A program made the translations under genes and the position numbers. A model generated the notes under the pieces. That model did not search any database and was not told the origin of the DNA. It saw only the letters and a list, made by a program, of their open reading frames with translations. Positions 6,972 through 12,750 of a stretch of DNA of 12,750 nt are shown here, one piece after another. Within the stretch, counting starts at the first letter, position 1. Every line of letters begins with the position of its first letter. The DNA comes from an uncultured Flavobacterium sp. (GTDB lineage: Bacteria; Bacteroidota; Bacteroidia; Flavobacteriales; Flavobacteriaceae): positions 1 to 12,750 of the forward strand of contig CAMFLD010000030.1 of the NCBI GenBank assembly GCA_945957245.1, read 5' to 3'.

Positions 6972-7382
6972 ATGAAAAGTATAGCAATGATTTTAGCAGT
7001 AGGAGTTTTAACGCTTAACTCATGTAAGAACGCAGATAAACAAGGTCAAATCGCAGATGATGTTCGTCAGGCAACCATAGATTCAATGAATGCCGTAGCT
7101 GAAAAACAAAGGGTAATTGATTCTATGAAAATAGAAAATGAAAAAGCGCTTCAACAACAGAAAGAAAAAGTAGTAGTGGTTAATCAGCAGGCACCAGCCT
7201 CTGCACCGCAAAGGAAAAAATGGAGCGGAGCTGCCAAAGGTGCTGTAATTGGTGCCGGAGTTGGTGCTATTACAGGAGCCGTAGTCAGTAAGAAAAAAGG
7301 TGAAGGTGCTATCATTGGTGGTTTAGCCGGAGCCGGATTAGGAGCCGGAACAGGAGCTATTATAGACAGCAAAAAGAAATAG
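6972..7382 (+). CDS. Glycine-zipper lipoprotein
   Basis: 136 residues. The N-terminus MKSIAMILAVGVLTLNSC is a lipoprotein signal, with C18 in the lipobox as the predicted lipidation site. Then comes a polar, probably coiled-coil segment (about 25-65, DSMNAVAEKQRVIDSMKIEN), a Gln/Pro/Ala linker, and a C-terminal glycine zipper (about 80-132: GAAKGAVIGAGVGAITGAVV, GAIIGGLAGAGLGAGTGAII), similar to the YMGG-type zippers of cell-envelope proteins. The zipper probably inserts in or packs against a membrane, so an envelope or stress role is likely, but no specific function is known. I chose ATG 6972, because the upstream TTG at 6945 would put nine residues in front of a good lipoprotein signal. It is a single gene with its own terminator. 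Confidence 0.87.
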   Translation: MKSIAMILAVGVLTLNSCKNADKQGQIADDVRQATIDSMNAVAEKQRVIDSMKIENEKALQQQKEKVVVVNQQAPASAPQRKKWSGAAKGAVIGAGVGAITGAVVSKKKGEGAIIGGLAGAGLGAGTGAIIDSKKK

Positions 7383-7413
7383 AATAATTCTCTACCGTAA
7401 ATACCTATTTTTG

Positions 7414-7443
7414 AAAAGCCCGGTTAAAACCGGGCTTTTTTTA
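7414..7443. terminator. Bidirectional terminator between convergent genes
   Basis: AAAAGCCCGGTT (7414-7425) pairs with AACCGGGCTTTT (7428-7439) around a 2-base AA centre, an eight-pair core rich in GC. T-runs on the plus side (7436-7442) and A-runs on the left (T-run on minus) let it serve both strands. Its T-tract overlaps the stop codon of the minus-strand DUF1801 gene (7441-7443). Confidence 0.92.
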
Positions 7444-7863
7444 TTTGTCAGGATATTTTGATTTGACATCAGCAATTGAAGCTTTAGTAAGGTCTTCCAA
7501 AATACCAAGATTGATATCGTCAAGTTTTTTTATGTAGACACATCCTTTGCTTGCCTTATGCTTACCCAGTTGCTCCAATAATTTGTCTCTATTCCCAAAT
7601 TCCGGTGAAAAATACAATACGATAGCATCCTTACGTGGTGAGAACGCTGCAACAGGCATATCACCTTCATGTCCGCTGGCATATTTGTAATGGTAACTGC
7701 CAAATCCTATAATGGATGGTCCCCACATCTTTGGCTCGCAACCACTAATTGATTTGAATAAATCAACCAGTATGAAACTGTCTTTTCTTTTTACTTCATT
7801 CTCAACTTTCCCAATGAATTCGGTAACACTGACTTCGGTTACTTTTGTTTTATTTTCAGCCAT
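7441..7863 (-). CDS. DUF1801 domain protein
   Basis: 140 residues, soluble, no signal peptide. It matches the DUF1801 (YdhG-like) pattern: FILVDLFKSISGCEPKMWGP, then SIIGFGSYHYKYASGHEGD, PVAAFSPRKDAIVLYFSPEF, and a C-terminal GCVYIKKLDDINLGILEDL. These small proteins have a compact alpha/beta fold with no firmly established role. It stands alone on the minus strand, converging on the glycine-zipper lipoprotein gene through a shared terminator and diverging from the DUF2975 gene across a 139-base AT-rich spacer. Confidence 0.85.
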   Translation of the reverse strand: MAENKTKVTEVSVTEFIGKVENEVKRKDSFILVDLFKSISGCEPKMWGPSIIGFGSYHYKYASGHEGDMPVAAFSPRKDAIVLYFSPEFGNRDKLLEQLGKHKASKGCVYIKKLDDINLGILEDLTKASIADVKSKYPDK

Positions 7864-7941
7864 AAGAATATATTTTCATAAGCTAAGATATATAAATATT
7901 CCTGTTTTGGGCAGGATAGTTTTTCGTAAAAATTAAATATT

Positions 7942-7976
7942 AATAAAAATTTATTGTTTATCAATAAAAATTTATT
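7942..7976. promoter_or_regulatory. Paired operator candidate upstream of the DUF2975/regulator operon
   Basis: AATAAAAATTTATT occurs twice without mismatch, at 7942-7955 and 7963-7976. Each copy is a near-palindrome (AATAAA, two bases, TTTATT), and the start-to-start spacing is 21 bases, two helical turns. The whole block is also an imperfect inverted repeat (16 of 18 positions between 7939-7956 and 7962-7979). It ends 26 bases before the DUF2975 start codon. The small Cro/C1-type protein at the end of the operon is the natural candidate to bind here. Extreme AT content makes chance repeats more likely than usual. Confidence 0.5.
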
Positions 7977-8002
7977 AATATTGCATTGTAATTTTAAAAA
8001 GT

Positions 8003-8557
8003 ATGGAAATCAAAATCACATCACAACAAATGTTGAAGGGATTACACATCCTTTCCTGGATTATTTTTATCGGAATCTGTATACAGGCAGGAGGCTATTT
8101 GTTCAACATTGTTTTTTTGTTGACAGGCAACCCTTTTGGGCCAAATTATTTTTGGAATGATGCGGATTTGTCTGGCCTATATACCTATGATGCCGGATAT
8201 TTTTTGGTAATTGCTTTTATGATGATTATTGTATCGGTATTGAAAGCGCTTATGTTTTATTGGATTGTAAAAATTGTGCATGATAAGAAATTAGATATGG
8301 AACAGCCTTTCAATAAGGAACTGGGCAGGTTTATTTTTAACCTGTCTTATGCGGCCATGGGAATAGCAATATTTTCGGGTTGGATATGGAAATATTCAGA
8401 ATGGTTTATTAAAAAGGGTGTCTTTATGCCGAGCCTACAATCGATGCATGTTGATGGTGCCGGAGCATGGCTGTTCATAGCGGTGATATTGTTTGTGATA
8501 GCGCATATTTTTAAAAGAGGAATTGAAATCCAATCTGAAAACGAATTAACAATTTAA
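8003..8557 (+). CDS. DUF2975 membrane protein
   Basis: 184 residues with four predicted transmembrane helices: about 15-40 (WIIFIGICIQAGGYLFNIVF), 66-92 (YFLVIAFMMIIVSVLKALMF), 108-128 (FIFNLSYAAMGIAIFSGWIW) and 150-168 (AWLFIAVILFVIAHIFKRGI). The segment KKLDMEQPFNKELGRFIFNL between helices 2 and 3 is typical of DUF2975, where an F/PF motif precedes helix 3. The family is an inner-membrane protein of unknown function that is often encoded right beside a small Cro/C1-type regulator, as here: the next start lies 3 bases after this stop, so the two should be co-transcribed and probably translationally coupled. Confidence 0.88.
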   Translation: MEIKITSQQMLKGLHILSWIIFIGICIQAGGYLFNIVFLLTGNPFGPNYFWNDADLSGLYTYDAGYFLVIAFMMIIVSVLKALMFYWIVKIVHDKKLDMEQPFNKELGRFIFNLSYAAMGIAIFSGWIWKYSEWFIKKGVFMPSLQSMHVDGAGAWLFIAVILFVIAHIFKRGIEIQSENELTI

Positions 8558-8560
8558 GCA

Positions 8561-8770
8561 ATGGCAATAATTGTAAACCTTGATGTAATGATGGCTAAAA
8601 GAAAAATGTCATTAAATGAACTTTCTGAAAAGGTAGATCTTACGCTTTCCAATCTGTCAATATTGAAAACAGGAAAAGCCAAAGCCATCCGATTTAGTAC
8701 ACTCGAAGCTATCTGCAACGCATTAGATTGCAAACCTGGAGATATTCTGGAATTTGTGAAAAATGAATAG
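8561..8770 (+). CDS. Small Cro/C1-type HTH regulator (YozG-like)
   Basis: 69 residues, a single helix-turn-helix domain. After IIVNLDVMMAKRKMS, helices 2-3 (LNELSEKVDLTLSNLSILKT) form the DNA-reading unit, followed by a basic KAKAIRFS turn and the closing STLEAICNALDCKPGDILEF. This layout is the YozG/HTH_26 type. It follows the DUF2975 gene with a 3-base gap, a widespread arrangement in which the regulator probably controls its own operon. The repeated near-palindrome ahead of the operon is a likely target. Its stop codon (8768-8770) touches the stop of the convergent DinB-like gene with no spacer and no visible terminator. Confidence 0.93.
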   Translation: MAIIVNLDVMMAKRKMSLNELSEKVDLTLSNLSILKTGKAKAIRFSTLEAICNALDCKPGDILEFVKNE

Positions 8771-9235
8771 TTATTCCAGCATTTTTTTAAGCAATACTAT
8801 TTGTCCTAAGTGATAATAACTGTGCTCAATCATCGCATCAATGTTCCTTTGGTAGGTTCCGTATTTTTCGTCTACAAAAACAGATTCGAGTTTCCCGTCT
8901 GGAAACTGCTCAATCATGGTTGCAAAAGCTTCTGAATCTTTCCAGAATTTAGTTAGAAAGGTTTTCCAATCATCCTGCGACTCAAGATTTGGAAAATCAA
9001 AGCTGAATTTATCTTTAATGTCCAAACTGCCGCCTCTGAATACATTATTGATTCCGTTTATATAATAGTGTATGTGCTGCGCTAAAACAGCAATAGTATT
9101 TAAGGTGCCAATTTTTGTTGTAGCAGTTTTCCAATCCATGTCATCTAATTGATGCTTATAATTGGTGTTAGCAACCCAGGTACCATTAAAGATGATTTCC
9201 CTAAACCGACCCGCTATTTCTATGTTGGTTTTCAT
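8771..9235 (-). CDS. DinB-like four-helix metal-binding protein
   Basis: 154 residues, cytoplasmic. It has the DinB/YfiT four-helix-bundle pattern with histidines placed for a metal site: H54 and H56 in AQHIHYYI, and H138 and H142 in EHSYYHLGQIVLL near the C-terminus. DinB-superfamily proteins include thiol-dependent transferases (bacillithiol- or mycothiol-dependent) and many members of unknown role. The reaction here cannot be assigned. Many Bacteroidota carry such single genes. It runs convergent with the HTH gene at zero spacing and diverges from the penicillin-acylase-family gene across about 100 bases. Confidence 0.82.
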   Translation of the reverse strand: MKTNIEIAGRFREIIFNGTWVANTNYKHQLDDMDWKTATTKIGTLNTIAVLAQHIHYYINGINNVFRGGSLDIKDKFSFDFPNLESQDDWKTFLTKFWKDSEAFATMIEQFPDGKLESVFVDEKYGTYQRNIDAMIEHSYYHLGQIVLLKKMLE

Positions 9236-9311
9236 TTGCAGAGATATTTATTTTACTAAGTTAAGAAAAGTGAGTATTGATTGTAAATAGTATTTAAAAA
9301 GACCAATTCGT

Positions 9312-9328
9312 TATATTTGTTAAACAAA
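9312..9328 (+). promoter_or_regulatory. Candidate -7 element and overlapping inverted repeat for the penicillin-acylase-family gene
   Basis: TATATTTG (9312-9319) matches TAnnTTTG. A perfect 13-base inverted repeat, TTTGTT-A-AACAAA (9316-9328), overlaps it and ends 9 bases before the start codon. A repressor bound there would block the promoter. No TTG -33 element is seen at the normal spacing (nearest upstream TTG at 9281-9283). Confidence 0.4.
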
Positions 9329-9337
9329 CTTTGAATC

Positions 9338-11725
9338 ATGAAATTACTCAAAAAAATCCTTCTGACACTGTCCATTTTACTAATTATTGCTGCCGTAGCA
9401 ATTTTGGTTTACTTACAGAAAACAAAACCAAAATACGAAGGGGAAGGATCACTCGCTAATATTTCACAGCAGACAACTGTTTATTTTGATGAATATGGAA
9501 TTCCGCACATTTACGCCAATTCACAAAAAGATGCCATGATTACCTTGGGCTATGTCCATGCTCAGGACAGGTTATGGCAGATGGAATTAATGCGCCGTAT
9601 TGCGCCCGGTAGGCTTTCGGAAATTTTTGGGAGCAAGCTTTTGAAAACAGATAAGTTTTTTGCGGGTATTGGAATCGATGAAAATTCCGGGCAGGCAGTA
9701 GCCCAACTCGATAAAAATTCGGAAACCTATATTTTGGCCAATGCTTACCTTGACGGAATCAACCAGTATATTGAGGAAGGAAACGTTCCGGTTGAATTGA
9801 GACTATTGGGTATCAAACAGGAAAAATTTACCTTAAAAGATGTTTACAATATCTTCGGATTTATGTCATTTAGTTTTGCAATGGCACAAAAGACTGATCC
9901 CCTTCTAACTGATATTCGGGATAAATTTGGAATGGATTATTTAAAAGATTTTGGAATCAATGGTGAATTCGGAACACAACAATTAAAATCATTTCAAGGG
10001 AAATATAAAGAATACACAGAAGTTTCAACTGCCGTAGCCAGCCTGCTGGAATCGTCACCAGTTCCGGCCTTCATTGGAAGTAACAGCTGGGTAATTGGCG
10101 AAGCCAAAACAAAAAACGGTAAAGTAATTTTAGCCAATGACCCCCATATAATGCATTCTCAACCGGGGACATGGTATGAAGCCCATATCATTTGTCCGGA
10201 TTATGAAATTTATGGATACTACATTGCCGGTACACCCTTTCCGCTTTTAGGGCACAATCATAAATATGCTTATGGTTTGACTATGTTTGAAAATGATGAT
10301 GTCGATTTCTTCAGCGAAGAAGATAATCCTAATAATGCAGGACAATATAAAACAGTCGAAGGTTATAAAGATTATAGCTACAGCCAGAAAGTCATAAAGG
10401 TTAAAGATAGTGCTGATTTCAGGTTAAACATAAAAAAATCCCAACATGGACCAATTGTAACCGGACTTTTAGATGGGTTAAATGCTCAAAAACCTGTAGC
10501 AATGTCATGGATTTATACACAGCAAAAAAATGAAATCCTGCCAGCCGTTTATCAATTGTCACATGCCAAAGACCTTGAAAGCTTTCATAAAAGTATTGAA
10601 CTTATCAAGGCACCCGGGCTAAATATTATGTATGGCGACGCTAATGGGAATATAGCCTGGATTACATCTGGAAAATTATATAAGGTTGATAAATCAGTAA
10701 ACACAAATTTCATTCTTAATGGTGCCAACGGAATTGATGATAAAAAAGAATGGCTGCCATTTGCCAAAAATCCTGCAGCAATAAACCCGCCATGGAATTA
10801 TGTTTACAGTGCTAATAACCAGCCCGAGCCTATTGACGGTTATCTTTATCCGGGCTATTATCTTCCAAAAGACCGTGCAAAAAGAATTGACGATTTCTTA
10901 AGTCCTAAAAATGACTGGACTAAAGATGAGGTCAGTAAAATGATAACAGATAATACTTCTTCTACTGCAGAAGGAATTGCCCAAAACATGATATCTAAAG
11001 TAAATGAAAAGGCATTGGACAATATCGATAAAAAAGCATTAGCAAGTTTGAGAAAATGGAAAGGCACCAATGAGCTGGATGATATCGGCCCAACCATTTA
11101 TAATAAATGGCTGTATTTCTATTTGAAAGATACTTTTCAGGATGAATTAGGGGAAGACAGTTTTAAAATGCTTCTTGGAACACATATCGTAAAACAATTG
11201 ATAGGGAATCAAACCGAAAATACCAATTCGCCTTGGTGGGATAATATCAAAACAAAAAACAAAAAGGAAACCCAAAACGAAATTCTCACAAATTCATTCA
11301 GAGAAGCTGTTGTGTCACTTGAAAAACAATTGGGTAATAATGTTGACAAATGGAATTGGGGAAAATTACATCAGGTAGAATATCAGCACCCAATTGGTAA
11401 GGTTAAATTATTCAGTGGGTTTTTCAATGTTGGGCCTTTCCCAATTGCAGGAAGTAATGAAGTTATCAATAACGAACTTTTTATTTATTCAGATGATATG
11501 CAACTTCTGGCAAAAGGAGGTCCATCAACAAGGCGCATTATTGATTTTTCGGATATCGAAAATAGTTGGAGTGTACTGCCTTCAGGACAGTCAGGCAATC
11601 CAATGAGCAGCCATTATGATGATCAGGCCGAAATGTTTTTGAAAGGAAAGTTCAGGAAAATGAAGCTTAATAAGCAGGAAATCATTAAAACATCCACAAA
11701 ATTGATTTTTAAGAAGAAACAGTGA
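9338..11725 (+). CDS. Penicillin acylase family protein (Ntn-hydrolase)
   Basis: 795 residues, normal for the family. Residues 1-27 form a signal or membrane anchor (KKILLTLSILLIIAAVAILV). The alpha-chain shows VYFDEYGIPHIYA and GYVHAQDRLWQMELMRR followed by APGRLSE. S248 in GSNSWVIGEAKTKNGK is the expected autocatalytic cleavage point and becomes the N-terminal nucleophile of the beta-chain, followed by ANDPHIMHSQPGTWYE, GHNHKYAYGLTMFENDDVDF, SQHGPIV, SANNQPEP, and the C-terminal SGQSGNPMSSHYDDQ. All hallmark blocks are intact, so it should be active, acting in the periplasm or at the membrane. The family cleaves amide bonds of beta-lactam side chains, acyl-homoserine lactones, cyclic lipopeptides or other N-acyl compounds. 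The substrate is not readable from sequence. The KMO gene follows after 61 bases. Confidence 0.94.
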   Translation: MKLLKKILLTLSILLIIAAVAILVYLQKTKPKYEGEGSLANISQQTTVYFDEYGIPHIYANSQKDAMITLGYVHAQDRLWQMELMRRIAPGRLSEIFGSKLLKTDKFFAGIGIDENSGQAVAQLDKNSETYILANAYLDGINQYIEEGNVPVELRLLGIKQEKFTLKDVYNIFGFMSFSFAMAQKTDPLLTDIRDKFGMDYLKDFGINGEFGTQQLKSFQGKYKEYTEVSTAVASLLESSPVPAFIGSNSWVIGEAKTKNGKVILANDPHIMHSQPGTWYEAHIICPDYEIYGYYIAGTPFPLLGHNHKYAYGLTMFENDDVDFFSEEDNPNNAGQYKTVEGYKDYSYSQKVIKVKDSADFRLNIKKSQHGPIVTGLLDGLNAQKPVAMSWIYTQQKNEILPAVYQLSHAKDLESFHKSIELIKAPGLNIMYGDANGNIAWITSGKLYKVDKSVNTNFILNGANGIDDKKEWLPFAKNPAAINPPWNYVYSANNQPEPIDGYLYPGYYLPKDRAKRIDDFLSPKNDWTKDEVSKMITDNTSSTAEGIAQNMISKVNEKALDNIDKKALASLRKWKGTNELDDIGPTIYNKWLYFYLKDTFQDELGEDSFKMLLGTHIVKQLIGNQTENTNSPWWDNIKTKNKKETQNEILTNSFREAVVSLEKQLGNNVDKWNWGKLHQVEYQHPIGKVKLFSGFFNVGPFPIAGSNEVINNELFIYSDDMQLLAKGGPSTRRIIDFSDIENSWSVLPSGQSGNPMSSHYDDQAEMFLKGKFRKMKLNKQEIIKTSTKLIFKKKQ

Positions 11726-11756
11726 TAAAAATCATGCCTGATTCGAGGCTAATAAT

Positions 11757-11764
11757 TAAATTTG
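11757..11764 (+). promoter_or_regulatory. Candidate -7 element (TAAATTTG) for KMO
   Basis: An exact TAnnTTTG match 22 bases before the KMO start codon, inside the 61-base gap after the penicillin-acylase-family gene. No TTG sits at the usual -33 distance, so independent transcription of KMO is suggested but not shown. The same 22-base distance to the start is seen for TAACTTTG before the arginase-family gene. Confidence 0.4.
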
Positions 11765-11786
11765 CGAAACCGTTTAATAAAACTAA

Positions 11787-12703
11787 ATGCAAACTCCTCA
11801 AAAAATTGCCGTTGTAGGTTCTGGCCTAGTTGGGACTTTGTTGGCAATTTACCTAAAAAGGCAAGGGCATACTGTTCATGTTTATGACAGGAGTCCGGAT
11901 ATCCGTACTGTAGAATTTTCAGGACGTTCAATTAATTTAGTAATGTCACACCGTGGCTGGAAAGCAATGGAAGATGTTGGATTGGATGAAGAAATCAGGA
12001 AAATAGGAATTCCCGTTGATAAAAGAGCGATTCATCTTAAGGATGGAAAGTTTACTTACCAATATTATGGTAAAGATGGAGAAGCCATCTTTTCTTTGTC
12101 AAGAGGTGTTTTAAATAGGAGAATGATAGATTTGGCTGAAGCTGAAGGGGTAGTTTTTTTCTTCGAACACAAGATTTGGGATGTTACTCTGGCAACAGCT
12201 ACACTCCATATTGGAGACAGTGAAAGAGGAGAATGGACCGATTTGAAATATGATAAATGTTTCGGTGCCGATGGTGCTTTTTCCAGAATACGTCATAGAA
12301 TGCAGCGTCAGAGTATGTTTGATTACTCGCAGGAATTTATGAAAATTGGCTACAAGGAATTACACATTCCTGCAAATCCTGACGGTACCCATAAAATAGA
12401 TATGCATTCACTGCATATTTGGCCAAGAGGTAATTTTATGCTAATGGCGTTGCCAAACTTAGACGGAACCTTTACCTGCACACTTTTCATGCCGTTTGAA
12501 GGAGAAAATTCTTTTGAACAATTAAAGGATGAAGCAAGCCTAATTGATTTTTTTGCCAATCATTTTCCCGATACCAAAGAAGTTATTCCGGATTTAGTCG
12601 AGGATTTTTTCAAAAACCCAACGAGTTATCTTGTTATTATGAAATGTTATCCATGGACCTATGAAGATAAAGTCGCTCTGATTGGTGATTCTGCACATGC
12701 AAT
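11787..12703 (+). CDS. kmo: Kynurenine 3-monooxygenase (3' truncated by contig end)
   Basis: The first 305 residues plus two bases of a codon, against roughly 450 in full-length enzymes. This FAD- and NADPH-dependent enzyme hydroxylates L-kynurenine to 3-hydroxykynurenine, the substrate of kynureninase. The FAD-binding GSGLVG (11-16) sits in KIAVVGSGLVGTLLAIYL, followed by the KMO-typical RSINLVMSHRGWKAMEDVGL and KRAIHLKDGKFTYQYYG, then SRGVLNRRMIDLAE, GADGAFSRIR, and the second FAD motif GDSAHA (300-305). The sequence stops right after this motif, where adapter sequence begins. The frame stays open through the adapter, but that tail is not biological. Start ATG 11787 gives a normal short N-terminus. 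The missing C-terminal part would contain the rest of the FAD site and the membrane-associated tail found in many KMOs. Confidence 0.94.
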
Positions 12704-12750
12704 CTGTCTCTTATACACATCTGACGCTGCCGACGATATGCAGTGTGTAG
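12704..12750 (+). other. Untrimmed Illumina Nextera adapter and i5 index (artefact)
   Basis: CTGTCTCTTATACACATCT (12704-12722) is the Tn5 mosaic end used in Nextera libraries, followed by GACGCTGCCGACGA (12723-12736), completing the reverse complement of the read-1 transposase adapter. TATGCAGT (12737-12744) is the reverse complement of ACTGCATA, which I recall as Nextera i5 index 506. GTGTAG (12745-12750) begins the P5 arm. The order and lengths fit a library molecule read through to its end. These 47 bases are not genomic and mark the end of the contig. Confidence 0.98.

Noticed and set aside
7184..7372. Minus-strand open frame rich in Ala and Pro
   Set aside because: It is the mirror of the glycine-zipper codons (Gly/Ala on plus gives Ala/Pro on minus) and has no start context or neighbours.
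7901..7915. Possible operator CCTG-N7-CAGG ahead of the DUF1801 gene
   Set aside because: Four-base arms are too short to stand out from chance.
7954..8160. Plus-strand open frame overlapping the DUF2975 start
   Set aside because: It is out of frame with a gene that has a clear family match, and its residues show no pattern.
11394..11606. Alternative plus-strand frame inside the penicillin-acylase-family gene
   Set aside because: It overlaps the conserved C-terminal blocks of a strong family match; no independent support.
12704..12722. Tn5 mosaic end, suggesting a transposon insertion in kmo
   Set aside because: It is followed by the Nextera adapter arm, index and P5 start, not by transposon sequence; it is library contamination.

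Overview
The window looks like a contig-end piece of a Bacteroidota genome, most likely Flavobacterium or a close relative. The supporting signs are a low-GC base composition, a secreted metallopeptidase with a type IX secretion (T9SS) C-terminal sorting domain, a flavobacterial-style RHS core ending in SENRVIDARELEGLE, AT-rich leaders without strong Shine-Dalgarno sites, and several matches to the Bacteroidota -7 promoter element TAnnTTTG.

Layout. Positions 1-1906 hold a polymorphic-toxin module: the 3' end of an RHS-repeat protein with a C-terminal HNH nuclease tip, a DUF4262-like protein 7 bases downstream as candidate immunity protein, and a tiny Lys/Pro-rich open frame. A 365-base non-coding stretch with a terminator and an 8-base tandem repeat follows. 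Positions 2272-6888 carry kynureninase, a secreted M36-type metallopeptidase and an arginase/agmatinase-superfamily hydrolase. Positions 6972-9235 carry a glycine-zipper lipoprotein, a DUF1801 protein (minus strand), a DUF2975 membrane protein with its small Cro/C1-type regulator, and a DinB-like protein (minus strand). Positions 9338-12703 carry a penicillin-acylase-family Ntn-hydrolase and the first two thirds of kynurenine 3-monooxygenase.

How the genes fit together. KMO and kynureninase are consecutive steps of tryptophan catabolism (kynurenine to 3-hydroxykynurenine to 3-hydroxyanthranilate), yet they lie about 8 kb apart with unrelated genes between, so this is a loose neighbourhood and not a compact operon. 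The arginase-superfamily hydrolase between them has no assigned substrate. The secreted peptidase could feed amino acids into such catabolism, but that is inference. The DUF2975/regulator pair has its own leader with two 14-base near-palindromes spaced exactly 21 bases apart, a good operator candidate.

The last 47 bases (12704-12750) are not genomic. They match the Illumina Nextera transposase adapter, an 8-base i5 index and the start of the P5 arm. The KMO gene is therefore cut by the contig end, and any protein tail reading CLLYTSDAADD is an artefact. I found no tRNA, rRNA, CRISPR array or insertion sequence, and no clear new system beyond the candidates listed in the findings.
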